The translations under genes were made by a program, and so were the position numbers. A stretch of 64,000 bases of DNA from Bemisia tabaci (taxonomy: Eukaryota > Arthropoda > Insecta > Hemiptera > Aleyrodidae): the NCBI RefSeq assembly GCF_918797505.1, contig NC_092801.1:27620477-27684476 (forward strand), read 5' to 3'. The notes under the pieces were generated by a model. That model was not told the DNA's origin. It saw only the letters and a list, made by a program, of their open reading frames with translations, and ran no database searches. Positions within the stretch are counted from its first letter, which is position 1. The number at the start of each line of letters is the position of its first letter. Below, piece after piece: positions 1 to 9,847 of this stretch.

Positions 1-241
1 GAGTGCACCATCGAAGAATGCACCTCGCGCGACCCCGATGATTTTCGCGACGGATCGATGCCTCAACCGCACCCCGAGGAATCGACGCAGAATAAGAAAA
101 CCCGAAGGAGGAAAATAAGAGGAGGAAGTGAAGAACTATTGTTGCTTTGACGTATGACAGGTAAGATAGCTTTGAAGCAGTTGACGTTCGTGCTGATTTT
201 CTGAGGATGAGTGTCGGATTCAGACACCTTTACTACTATGT

Positions 242-494
242 CTGCCGTGCTAAGGAAAAACGCCGTATGAGCCTTCAGGCGGTGCCAAATTTCTTTTTAC
301 ACAACACGAATTTTCGAGAAAACTTATGATTATTCTTCGTCCAATTTTTTAGATTTTATTGTTCTCAATTTCACCTGAAGTTCCTGAAAATTTTAAGGAA
401 GAATATTCATAAATATCCTTAAAAATACAAATTTTATTGGAGGAAATTTGGCAATTCTCGAATGTTCATACGGAGTTTTTCCTTAGCACGGCAG
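242..494. mobile_element. Family A inverted-repeat element, copy A1
   Basis: Nonautonomous element of about 250 bp. It opens CTGCCGTGCTAAGGAAAAAC and the same block of about 50 bp returns inverted at the right end, finishing in TTAGCACGGCAG. The interior is AT-rich and noncoding. ATGT occurs immediately outside both ends (238-241 and 495-498), a candidate 4-bp target duplication. Several other A copies also carry 4-bp repeats, so this is a DNA-transposon MITE. The superfamily is not assigned. Confidence 0.85.
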
Positions 495-525
495 ATGTGA
501 CCTGTCTTCATGAGTGTCACCGATT

Positions 526-778
526 CTTCCGTGCTCAGGAAGAACGCCGTATGAGTCTTCAGGCGTTGCCAAATTTCCCCTGGCAAATCACTAATTTTCA
601 GGAAATTTTTTGAATATTCGTCTACCAATTTCTCAGATAATTTTGTTAGTAATTTCATTTAAAACCTCTGAAAATTTTAAGAAAAAATATTTACAATTTT
701 ACTCAAAAATAAACATTTTATCGAAGGAAATTTGGCAACTCCCGAATGTTCATACGGCGTTCCTCCTTACCTCGTCAG
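526..778. mobile_element. Family A element, copy A2
   Basis: Second A copy, only 31 bp after A1 and in the same arrangement. The left end is altered (CTTCCGTGCTCAGGAAG) and the right end decayed (CTTACCTCGTCAG). No clean target duplication remains, so it is probably older than A1. Confidence 0.8.
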
Positions 779-781
779 CAT

Positions 782-944
782 TAGTGGTGAAGCGTGAATG
801 ATCGATTATCGATATTTCCCCATTTGAGGCTATGGTGAAGAATCGATTATTGAGGTATTCGTTGCAAATCCCTTTTTATCGATAATTTTCCATAAGTTTA
901 AATGGAAGATCAATCGATACATCTCAAAGCAAGCCACGCCACTG
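782..944. mobile_element. Family C hAT-like MITE, copy C1
   Basis: Degenerate copy of the 165-bp C family. The right end CCACGCCACTG and the internal ATCGATTATTGAGG and AGTTTAAATGG blocks match the complete copies. The left end is eroded to TAGTGGTGAAGCGTG. Confidence 0.7.
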
Positions 945-1266
945 GAGAATGTATTTTGTGTCTGAATCCACAAGTGAACATGAGACCAAGACAAGTTGTG
1001 CAGGCGCGTGTCAATAGATACAACAGATCGACTATCGACACCTGATTGGCTATTGTCGAGCGAGCCTATAAGCGATTTAGCGATACATCATATAGCGAGC
1101 CTTAAAATCAATAAAAAAATTACAAAACAGTCATAACTTGCTGATTATGTATATGAAACTATCATTAGTCATTGTTGAATGAAATTCGCTCTTTGATTGC
1201 CCACGTAATTATTGATGTTCGTGTAATTGATTATAATTGATGAGACCAAAGGCGAAGGGAACAATA
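945..1266. other. Intergenic, no gene seen
   Basis: AT-rich sequence with short TATAGCGAG repeats near 1070-1110. No supportable open frame or element boundary. Confidence 0.5.
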
Positions 1267-1415
1267 CCACCGTGCTAAGGAAAAAAGCCGTATGAACATT
1301 CGATAGTTGCCAAATTTCCTCCAATAACATGTTTATCTTTGAGGAAAGTTATGAATATTTTCTCTTGAGATCAGATAAATCATAGATCTGATTGCGAATA
1401 AAATACTTTTAAACA
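1267..1415. mobile_element. Family A remnant, left half only (A3)
   Basis: The left terminal block CCGTGCTAAGGAAAAAAGCC and GTTGCCAAATTTCC are present, followed by A-like interior. No right terminal repeat follows, so this is a truncated copy. Confidence 0.65.
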
Positions 1416-2029
1416 AAATGCTCATTTCCCGATTGCAAAATGTAGTCGAATTCTTTACATCCGTCAATTCAGCAAATCAACTAACCACGGCTTATAAGGG
1501 CCTAACGGAAATCATTTTTCTCTATGGGCTTGATGGATGACGCCATCAACTCTGATTTCAAAGAGTGATATCTCCGGCATTTTAAAATAAAGTTAACATC
1601 CATAAAGACCTTCGACTCTTTGGCACGCGCTTATATTCCTGATCAATTAAGCTTCATTTCAGACTCGTATATCTTTTCAGTTCAAGAGCTGTGAGAGACG
1701 AACTATTTAAGATTGACAATGATCGCAACAGATTTGACACGTATTAGTATGAGAACGATTCGATAGGCTTAGTTGGGGGGAGGGGGGGGGGGAGCGACGG
1801 CTGCAGGAGGCATTGAAGTCAGGCCAAGTGCAAGGACCATAACAATGGAGTCTGAGTCATTATTGAGACCCCACAGACAGAATGGTTTTTGCATTCACAT
1901 GGTTTGCATTAAGGTTTTTTTATTTGTCTGTCTGTTAACCTGTCCGTCTCAATGATTCGCTAATTTTCGTGCAAGACTCCCTACGATGCATACCGATAAT
2001 GATTGATGGTTGGTGCTGCATGCCGTGCT
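1416..2029. other. Intergenic, no gene seen
   Basis: Mixed AT-rich DNA with a G-rich run near 1774-1794. The 60-residue frame that starts in the G-run is low-complexity at its start and has no coding support. Confidence 0.5.
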
Positions 2030-2271
2030 AAGGAAAAACGCCGCATGAACATTCGAAAGTTGCCGAATTTCCTGTGACGAAATTTTTATTTTTGAGGAAA
2101 AATATGATTATTTTTCCCTAAAATTTGCAGGAACTTTAGAAAAAAGTACGAAGAAAATTCTCGAAAAAATTGATAGACAAATATGCATAAGTTTACCAGA
2201 GAATTCATGTTTTATCAATGAAAATTTGGCAACGCCTGAAGGTTCATACGGCGTTTTTCCTTAGCACGGCA
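2030..2271. mobile_element. Family A element, copy A4
   Basis: Both ends are present: TGCCGTGCTAAGGAAAAACG at left and GTTTTTCCTTAGCACGGCA at right. AT-rich interior of normal length. Confidence 0.85.
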
Positions 2272-2867
2272 ATATACTGTCTTAACAATACCTACTTTAT
2301 CGATTTAACATTTGGCAGATTCTCCGCGGGGAAGATGGGACACAGTTTTGTTTGGTTCATCTCTATTCTGTTCAGAATTAAACGGATCTCATTTAACTAA
2401 ACCAAAACAAATTAGCAAAATTAACAGTGCTTAAGTTTAATCCGTGTCTTAATTTTACAGGGGTCGGAAATGCTTTTTGTGATCCATTTGAGCATATCAA
2501 CGCGTGAGTGGCATAACGAGCGAGAGATAATTAACAGGTAAATGAGCAGGGAATGTGGATCATTATAGATCACTGCGATCTGAAAAGACTTCAACGCTTG
2601 GATAGAAAAGTAAGGCAGCAATCCTTGAACCACTTACAGTAAGTCACGAATGTAGATGATGAATTTCTTTGGGAATTTTCACCATCGTTATGTGCCAAGT
2701 GTGTGGATTCATCTAAAATATTTATGATTTTGGACTTTTATTTTGGCTTTTGTATAGAGAACATGCCGTAATACATAACGTTTTCTTAGGTAATATACAT
2801 GTGGTCAATAGGTACATAGTAATTACATAGGTAAGTACATAGGTAATATACAAGTGAAGAAACAATA
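2272..2867. other. Intergenic, no gene seen
   Basis: No recognisable coding region. 2790-2850 carries a short imperfect repeat of TACATAGGTAA. Confidence 0.45.
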
Positions 2868-3081
2868 CACCGAAAAAAACACGACGTTGATTTAACAATC
2901 TGGATGTAAAAAAGTGTGCGAGAACTTACAAAATGCTGGATTACCCGCTTCAGTAGTTACTTTAGCAATGCCAAGATGTAAAAATAACTGCTATGGCGGG
3001 TAATTTAGCATTTTATATGAGTTCTCGCACACTTTTCCTACATCCAGAATGTTAAATCAACTTCACTTTTTTTTCGTTCAC
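2868..3081. mobile_element. Hairpin element F3 (CACCGAAAAAAA tips)
   Basis: Foldback of about 215 bp. GTTGATTTAACA, CTGGATGTA and AGTGTGCGAGAACT on the left return inverted on the right, around a short centre containing GGCGGGTAATTTAGC. The tips are CACCGAAAAAAAC and TTTTTTTTCGTTCAC. It resembles the F1 and F2 hairpins in its GATTTAACA block near the tip. Confidence 0.65.
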
Positions 3082-4318
3082 TTTTTTTGTAGCTTTCCTA
3101 TATTAATTTGATTTCAAAATTGTATACATATGTATTACTAAATCGACTTATTGAATATAAAGGTGCTAACTAGCTGTGCCCTGCCCTTGTCCTCGAAGTA
3201 ACCACACATTAGCTGCGACAATTTCTACTTTCACAAGAACACATTTTCTTTTTAATATTAGTGGTAATTTTCACTTACGGGCTATATATTTTTAATTGTC
3301 ACCTCTATGCTTCTTATAAATGCTCAATTTTTTCTGTATTAATCGTCAGATCTTTAAGAAAATTCTAACGGTCTTCATTTCTTTCAAGATAACGCAAAAC
3401 TTAGCTGTAATCGCACTATCTTTCTTGATCCATACTTTAAACGCCTGCGTTAAATAATTTCCTTTCCTTGTTTATGAAACATAGTTATATCTTCCCGATC
3501 TCTTTCATCATGTTTTATCCTCTGTATTTGCTTTGCATTGGCTTCATCTACGTAACGATTGTACGCAGAGGAACACTTTCAAATTATTTCATTAACCTAT
3601 TCATTGAGCATAAAAAATCCGGCCGGATTATCCCCAAATAAGAAGAATAAAAGGGAAAGAAGAAAATTCGCCGGATGTTGACAGCCCGTCATTTTCTTTT
3701 CATCGCACTATAATAGCATGACCTTGCTGCCAAATTTCCTAGAAATACAACACATTCTCTCCTATTTTCCACCGTAGCAAATAGCCACGCTCCAACAGTG
3801 CTACAGTCCGAAATCCACTGTTACCAAATCTGCACATAAAGTGAAATAAATAACCCCGGAGAGTAATTTAAATATGAAAACAAATTAAAGTAGGCAACGT
3901 TTCGGGTTAGATAAATGAGCCCCAGCTAGTTTGATGTGCTGTCTGCACTATAATTTATTTCCTTAATGGTGGCAATTTTTGCGTCAAAGAAAGTCAGAAT
4001 GTCAAACACGATTCGCACGTGGAAAGGAAAAGGGAGATATTTAACAGAGAGCTTAATCCATTTTGCAGCCTGCTGGCTTTGCGCTTTGCATATTCAGAGA
4101 AATTTCAGTTGAATTGGCAGGGACTTAAATTGAAATCATTGAATATTTTTCTGGAACGAATTCCTTCGAGTCGTCTAAAATTCCTTTTTGAACATCTGCC
4201 AATTTTTCATATTTTAATGAAAAAAATAAGAACTTCATTAAAAAAAAAACTCGAGGCGCTAGGCTGGTGAATAGAGATAGACATGGAAGAAGAAACCTGG
4301 TATGGCACCGTACTATAC
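3082..4318. other. Intergenic, no supportable gene
   Basis: 1.2 kb without a recognised element. The longest frame (4019-4270, 83 codons) is rich in K, L and F, has no splice context or motif, and runs almost to the edge of the next repeat. I treat it as chance. Confidence 0.45.
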
Positions 4319-4570
4319 TGCCGTGCTAAGGAAGAACTCCGTATGAACCTTCAGGCGTTGCCAAATTTCCTTTGATAAAACACGAATTTCCCGGTAAACT
4401 TATGAATATTTTTCTTCCAATGTTTTAGATAATGCTGTTTGCAATTTCACCTGAAGTTCCTGAAAATTTCAAGGAAAAATATTCATGACTTTTCTCGAAA
4501 ATGAACATTTCATCGAAGGAAATTTGGCAACTCTCGAATGTTCATACGGCGTTCTTCCTTAGCACGGCAG
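4319..4570. mobile_element. Family A element, copy A5
   Basis: Well preserved: CTGCCGTGCTAAGGAAGAAC at left, CTTCCTTAGCACGGCAG at right. TATA before and TATG after are compatible with a decayed 4-bp duplication. Confidence 0.87.
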
Positions 4571-4804
4571 TATGTGTATATGTAGGAACACTACAATGTC
4601 GATGCATGAAATGACCGCAATGTGAGGGCGGTGATGCCATCGGTACATGGGCACTCACAATTACGTCTGACATTGGGTCGATACATATTCACTCCGGCGA
4701 AAACTTTCAGATCGTGGTTCGTGAGCGGCGGTAAGTCCAAACCACAGCCCTGTTTTGGGAGCAATCACGAACTCCCCATCGGAGACCGACCCAGCTGTTA
4801 CCAG

Positions 4805-4911
4805 CAGTGGCGTGGCGTGAATTGCGATATATCGATTGTTATGCCATTTAAACCTATGGTAAAGAATCGATTATTAAGGTGTTCGCTGCGAACACCCTAT
4901 TTATCGATCCT
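4805..4911. mobile_element. Family C MITE, truncated (C2)
   Basis: A good C left end, CAGTGGCGTGGCGTGAATTG, and the internal GTTCGCTGCGAACACC palindrome. The copy stops after ATCGATCCTT and is fused directly to family B sequence. Confidence 0.75.
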
Positions 4912-5317
4912 TAACGCACTGTGTTTGGCGCAATGCGTGAAGTATTCATACAGTCTCATAGGCGCTATTATATGTTACATGCCGATCGCCGTACCGAGGG
5001 CTTCTCCTTTTCATCTAAAGTCCTCGTTATCATTCCTCTTTAAGTCGCGCCGTTCCAGGCCAAATTGCGTGTTTGGTCTCTCTCTTAACTCGACTTGTTG
5101 AAGATGCTGTCTCTTGTATCACTATGAGACGACAAAATTAGAAATTACTATACTCCCAGGAAATGAGAGATTTTGTCGCCTTTTCTCGTTTGTAATTTTG
5201 ATTTATAAATCCGATTTTTTTTATACCTACACTTTAAAAAATTGCAAATTTTTGCCACCCCTTAGATTTGCCGCCATGGGCCGCGGCCTATGTGGCCACC
5301 CCCTTAATCCGGCCCTG
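4912..5317 (-). mobile_element. Family B hAT-like element, truncated (B1)
   Basis: Minus-strand copy of family B. It keeps the ATGCGTGAAGTATTC internal repeat, the GACAAAATTAGAAATTACTA segment, and the true terminus at 5317 (TTAATCCGGCCCTG). The other half is missing at the junction with C2. A 159-codon frame across this and C2 is an artefact of the repeats. Confidence 0.8.
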
Positions 5318-5556
5318 TAGGTGCTTGAAGTTATTTTTGATGTGCTGCTGTTACGGAACGAAAAAAAGGCGGCGTATAAAAACAACGTATAAATGAGAAA
5401 AAAGATCATCTTTGAAACACCCTGTATGATGAGATAAAACAACCCGTCAGAATAATGCTGGTTGATAATTTTATTCATATAATTCTGTGAAGATAATTTT
5501 ATCTCTGTTTTAATTGTCAATGTAGCGTCCCTGTTATCATTCATTTGGCGGTAGTC

Positions 5557-5870
5557 ATGATATCGGCTCCAAGAGCCTCAAGCTGCTTCAGTATGTTCTT
5601 GAACTTCAATATGGGTGACCCGTGCCGTTTGTTCCCTGCAATTCCCTCCAAAATCATATTATTCTACACATGTCTTGTTTATCAGGTAAGCTTGATTTGA
5701 AATAACGTGCAGTATTAAAATAGAAGTGCAGTCATCATAACAAACGTGGAAAAGTCAACAAATTTTATTTTATTTTACATTTTTGTTTATTGGTTTTTCA
5801 GGCGCACGGATTCCTAAGACTATATGAAGAGGACGCGGGTGATTCTACCCCATATTTACGCCCCCTTAAG
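5557..5870 (+). CDS. Candidate secreted peptide, first two coding exons (partial)
   Basis: Not recognised; offered as a candidate. A 43-codon frame starts at ATG 5557, with later in-frame ATGs at 5593 and 5611, and ends at 5685 on CAG before GTAAGC. After a 116-bp intron ending TTTTTCAG, a 23-codon exon runs 5802-5870 and stops at AAG before GTAAGA. Both junctions are phase 0. Starting at 5611 gives a short leader, a hydrophobic stretch IILFYTCLVY and then polar residues (FLRLYEEDAGDSTPYLRPLK), which looks like a signal peptide followed by a small secreted or prepropeptide product. Downstream exons were not found; the next kilobase is transposon. The region is unique within the window and lies between B1 and B2. 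It could still be chance. Confidence 0.35.
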
Positions 5871-5961
5871 GTAAGAGAATCTTCAAAATGCGTAATTAGC
5901 TCGGTAGCTTAGCAACACCAATTAGATGATCGTTCCCGCTATTTTCCGATAAACATCGAAG

Positions 5962-7019
5962 CAATTTTTTTTAAATGTAGGTATATGAAAAGAAAATCGG
6001 ATTCAGAAACAAAATTACAAACGAGAAAAAGCGACAAAATCTCTCATTTCCTGAGAGTGTAGTAATTTCTAATTTTGTCGTCTTTCAGTGATACAAGAGA
6101 CAGCACCTTTAATTAGTATAGAGTTAAGAGAGAGACCAAACACACAATTTAGCCTGGAACGGCGCGACTTAGGAAGGAATGGTGACGAGGACTTGAGATG
6201 ACAAGGAGAAGCTCTCGGCGCGGCAACCGGCATGTAACACATATTAGCCCCTACAAGACTGCACGAATACTTCACGCATTGCATCAAACACGGTGCGGTC
6301 GGCGCAGCGGCGGAAGTTAAAATCATTAACCCTAGTCTGCCTGAGTGGGGTCAGATTGACCCTACGGGAGTTTCAACTCTTTGCCATTTCTCGTGGTATG
6401 CACGAAATTTTTTGTCCTTCACAAATAGCTCTACAAAAACATCTAGGAACACGATTTTGAAGGGGGAAAAAAAAAAAAAAAACGTGCATGAGAGATCAAA
6501 AAATTCACGAGTACCCCTAGAAAGCCTGAGCGGGGTCAGATATCCTTATAACATATATTTTACCATTTAGCATCACAAAAGCTTACTTTGAAGGTGTATT
6601 CATTTTTCTCTTTTTATTTTTTTTCCGAAACTTATAAAACAAGCAAAATTTTTCAGATTTTTTTCGTTTTCAGTATCTAGTAGCCCTATGATTTTTTTCT
6701 CTCATGCTGAGAACAACATGGCAACATGTGTATGATAAAATGGTTGCATCCCTGCGCCGAGTTTTTTAAAATTTAGATATGCTTTATGGTTAAGGCCTGT
6801 AAGGTTAGTGCACTGATGTTAACTAAAAACATGGAAAAAACATAGCTAACTAATTGATTTTCAGCTGGGGTCAAATTGACCCCGCTCAGGCTTTCTCGTT
6901 GGTTCAGAGGCTCAGGCAGACTAGGGTTAAACCAAATTTTGTGTTTATTCTTTCATAAATTTTTCGTTCATTTCTAATGAATGGAAGGCCTTGTCCATTA
7001 GAGATAGATTTACGAAACT
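5962..7019 (+). mobile_element. Family B hAT-like element, truncated and interrupted (B2)
   Basis: Plus-strand B copy that lacks its CAGGGCCGG start and begins in the ATTTTTTTTAAATGTAGG segment. It is collinear with the other copies through GACAAAATCTCTCATTTCC and the ATGAATGGAAGGCCTTG block, except that a piggyBac-like element occupies 6330-6926. It ends fused to a family A remnant. Confidence 0.8.
6330..6926. mobile_element. piggyBac-like nonautonomous element inside B2
   Basis: 597 bp bounded by TTAA on both sides (6326-6329 and 6927-6930). The terminal inverted repeats are CCCTAGTCTGCCTGAG and its complement. A TTAA target and CCCTAG-type ends are characteristic of piggyBac. Subterminal GGGGTCAGATTGACC and AGCCTGAGCGGGGTCAGA blocks recur in inverted order. 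No transposase frame, so it is a MITE. Confidence 0.85.
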
Positions 7020-7055
7020 TGAATGTTCATACGACATTCCTCCTTAGCACCGCAG
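7020..7055. mobile_element. Family A right-end remnant
   Basis: Only the terminal block GAATGTTCATACGACATTCC through TAGCACCGCAG is left, directly fused to the end of B2. Confidence 0.6.
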
Positions 7056-7062
7056 GAGGCTA

Positions 7063-7374
7063 GAGTACTTATATAGGGAGAGTATGGACATGTCGAAATA
7101 TGGAGCTCTTAAGGCCCAAACGGGCAGCCAACCTTCTAACACAAAAAATGTCACCGCCAATCTTCAGATTTCAGTATCAAATCAGGGTGGCCAATAATAT
7201 TCATCAAGGAGCTTCATGATGAGTATATTTTTGGGAAGACTACGTCAAACGCGTGCTTTACAAACGACATGTCGTGACAGTTGTAATAATGAATCTATCT
7301 GCTTAATTTAAATGACACATTTAAACGATCCCCCAAATAAATGACAAGTTCGCACTCTCCCTATAGAGGTACTC
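7063..7374. mobile_element. Family G inverted-repeat element, copy G1
   Basis: 312 bp with ends GAGTACTTATATAGGGAGAG and the inverted CTCTCCCTATAGAGGTACTC, flanked by TA on both sides (7061-7062 and 7375-7376). TA duplication points to a Tc1/mariner-type MITE. A second copy lies at 53066-53605. Confidence 0.75.
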
Positions 7375-7692
7375 TACTATGAACTACCTCATCCAGACCA
7401 AGCCAAGTGTGATCTCTTTCTGACACATTCCTTCCACTTTCAATCAACAAATGTACATCAATCGTGGCGCCACCTCTCAACCAATACCGGTCAAACAAAA
7501 TTCGTTCTCCCCACCGGCACTGAACACAATCATCCGTGCAACGCTGCCAGATATACAGAATTTACCCGATACTCTGCCGTACTAAGGAAGAGCGCCGTAT
7601 AAACATTCGAGAGTTGTCAAATTTCCCCGAATAAAGCATGTATTTCTGAAGAAATTCATGTACATTTCTCATTGAAATCTTCAGCTACTTAA

Positions 7693-7964
7693 GATTAAAT
7701 GGACGCATTTATGCGAAGTAGAAAGATGGGATGTGCTCGTCAGTTGAGGGCAATAAGAATGAATGGGGATTTTAAAACGTCAGTGACGTCAGCAGGGACA
7801 ACCGGACCCGACAGGCTTATCGGGACACTTAAGGTAAAATCCTTCTTTTCTCAAAAGGAACTATATCCACTTTCACATTGTTTCTTATCTAGCTCACCAA
7901 AAGCACACCCCATCTCTCCACTTGCACCTAGTTCCTTTTTAGTATAAATACGTCCAAATTCAGG
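7693..7964. mobile_element. Family S inverted-repeat element, copy S1, inside A6
   Basis: The left end AAATGGACGCATTTATGC matches, inverted, the right end AGTATAAATACGTCC. Next to the right end is AGTTCCTTTT, as in S2 and S3. It carries an 82-codon chance frame with no motif. Confidence 0.55.
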
Positions 7965-7970
7965 GTTGCC

Positions 7971-8215
7971 ACAGAATTTAGAAATGAAATTCCCTGACAC
8001 ATTTTGGTGAAATTCCCTGACAATTGAAGATGTGACGCATGATTAAGAATACATAATTGAAAATAGCTCAGACATTTGTTGATCGAAACCTCAAATCCAT
8101 TCTATAGAAAGCAAATGAAGGTGATTTAACGAATTTTCCATGTCATTTTCCGGTTTTCACTGACTTTTTAAAATTCCCTGACATTTCACAGTTTTCCCAG
8201 ATTGTGGCAACCCTG
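7971..8215. mobile_element. Element T1 (CAGGGTTGCCACA ends), inside A6
   Basis: 245 bp with inverted ends CAGGGTTGCCACA and TGTGGCAACCCTG and a repeated AAATTCCCTGACA motif inside. CAAATT flanks both sides (7965-7970 and 8216-8221). The CAGGG tips resemble hAT elements, but only 6 bp of duplication can be read. Confidence 0.7.
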
Positions 8216-8296
8216 CAAATTGCAAAAAAAAAAAAAAAAAAAAAAAATGTCTGAAAAATCGAAGGAAAAATATTCAGAATTTTCGGCCCATTGAAT

Positions 8297-8695
8297 TCTG
8301 TATTTACTGAAGGAAATTTGGGAACGCCTGATGGCTCATACGGCGTTTTTGCTTAGCATGGCAGTACTCTTACACTGTAAAAAAAAACACACACATTGGA
8401 TCGAGAGTCCAGACTCTCGAAAACATTGGCAAGAAAAAGGACTCTTGATTCAATCAGATTTAAGCTTAAATCAAAAGGAAATCCGCTAAAATTAAGAGGC
8501 TTGATTCTTGATTTAAGCTTCAATCCGATTGAATCATGAGTAATTTTTCTTGTCAATGTTTTTAAGAGTCTGGATCGACTCTACGTCCAATGTGTTTTTT
8601 TTTCTGCCAGTCCAGTGAAATCTGTATTTACTGAAGGAAATTTGGGAACGCCTAATGGCTCAGACGGCGTTTTTGCTTAGCATGGCAGTACTCTT
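8297..8695. repeat. 75-bp direct repeat flanking hairpin M1
   Basis: The A6 right end (8297-8371) is repeated at 8621-8695 with two mismatches. The 249 bp between the copies is the M1 hairpin. The duplicated block includes the A terminus and its TACTCTT flank. Confidence 0.85.
8373..8617. mobile_element. Family M foldback, copy M1
   Basis: Hairpin of about 245 bp with CACTG...CAGTG tips, ACACACATTGGATCGAGAG and GACTCTTGATTCAATCAG on the left, and the complement on the right. AATCAGATTTAAGCTTAAAT is prominent. Two more copies are at 27340-27572 and 30533-30758. Confidence 0.8.
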
Positions 8696-9127
8696 TCTTG
8701 TCTCTGATTCTTACGTATAGTAACACTTTCTTCGGGAAATTCGGCAACGCTGCGGGGGGAGGAAGAGGAAGCGGGTAGCCGTAGCGGCGCGGCGCAGGAG
8801 CAAGACGCCGCGACGCTACGGCACTCCGGACTCCGGCAGGAAAGAATAGTCCGATGAATATGCAGTCCTAGTATTCCTACTCCACGGTGCCGGCCCTCGT
8901 TCCGTGGCCTACTTCGCCACCGGCCGCGCTCTTGCCGGCTCGCGCTAGAAAGCCACCGTGGACATCCACGGATCTAGGCAGAGTGCTTTCTAGGAGAGAG
9001 CGAAGGACGTCCAGGAATCCGTCCCTGATTGGCTAAGACGGCTCCAGCCTTCAAACGCAGTTAAAAATTCCCGGGTTTATGGTTACTTTAAGTTCCTTTT
9101 TTCGGATATATGAATCAAGAGGTTGGT
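8696..9127. other. GC-rich island without a gene
   Basis: 8740-9060 is much more GC-rich than its surroundings, with CGGCGCGGCGC and GCCACCGGCCGCGC runs and an imperfect inverted repeat around GAAAGCCACCGTGGAC. It has no long open frame. It may be part of a GC-rich repeat not otherwise represented in the window. Confidence 0.45.
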
Positions 9128-9149
9128 CTAGAGTACCTTTCTAGGGAGA

Positions 9150-9735
9150 GTATGGACCAGAGACAAGAGGCCCTCCATGGAGGGTCGTACTAGCATATTG
9201 GCCATGGAGGAAGCTTTTACACAGAGAAAAAAACTTCGTGCGAGGGACCCGAAGTTTAGGTCATACGGATCTCTGAAGTTTTCGGATTGAGCATCTGATA
9301 ACTTTAGGTTCCGCTACTAAGGTTTGGATCACACATCTGAAACTTCAGTTCTTACATCTGAAGTACTTCGGTTTTCACATCCGAAAAACTTCGGTTCTCA
9401 CATCTGAAGTACTTCAGATGTAAGAACTGAAGTTTCAGATGTGTGATCCAAACCTCGACAGCTAGACCTACAGTGTTCAGATACTCAATCCGAAAACTTT
9501 AGAGATCCGTATGACCTAAACTTCGGGTCCCACGCACGAGGTTTTTTTCTCCGTGTGGAAGCTTTTACTTTCGGGACTTTAGCATTCTACAATGTGGACT
9601 TACATACATGCTTGATGTTTAACAACGTGTTGGCAGTTTTGTTTTACAAACAAGCCGAAGTTTGGGAAACTCGTTTGGCTCATGACGTCACCCGAAGCTC
9701 ATCATCCATCATGTGGGTAGGTCAGCAGTAATTTC
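9150..9735. mobile_element. Family J element, copy J1, interrupted
   Basis: Shares CAGAGACAAGAG, GGAAGCTTTTACTTTCG, AACAAGCCGAAGTTTGGGAA and GAAGCTCATCATCCATCATG with the uninterrupted copy at 44018-44340. The left part differs (CCATGGAGG repeats). A foldback sits inside at 9221-9556. Confidence 0.7.
9221..9556. mobile_element. 336-bp foldback (ACACGGAGAAAAAAA tips) inside J1
   Basis: Near-perfect palindrome. The two arms share the CCCGAAGTTTAGGTCATACG and CTGAAACTTCAGTTC blocks. The flanks are an exact 12-bp repeat, GGAAGCTTTTAC (9209-9220 and 9557-9568), which occurs once in the empty-site copy J2, so the duplication came with this insertion. Confidence 0.85.
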
Positions 9736-9736
9736 A

Positions 9737-9847
9737 TGGAGGGCTTAGGGCCCAAAAGGGTAGCCAGCCCTTGGACACACAAAAAATCACTGCCAATCAT
9801 TTTATGTGCCTAAGGGCTGGTTACCCTTTTGGGCCCTAGGCCTTCCA
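9737..9847. repeat. Hairpin around GGGCTTAGGGCCCAAAAGGG
   Basis: GAGGGCTTAGGGCCCAAAAG and its complement lie about 110 bp apart with an AT-rich loop. A related AAGGCCCAAACGGGCAGCC is found in G1 near 7111. Confidence 0.6.

Larger units (their letters stand above)
7574..8364. mobile_element. Family A element with internal insertions, copy A6
   Basis: The left end (CTGCCGTACTAAGGAAGAG) and right end (GCTTAGCATGGCAG) are almost 800 bp apart but carry a perfect TACT duplication (7570-7573 and 8365-8368), so they belong to one insertion. The extra length is the S1 and T1 elements plus a poly-A expansion of about 24 bp at 8222-8247. Confidence 0.8.

Noticed and set aside
4622..5101. 159-codon open frame
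   Set aside because: It crosses the C2/B1 repeat junction, and its C-terminal part is repeated as a frame in other family B copies.
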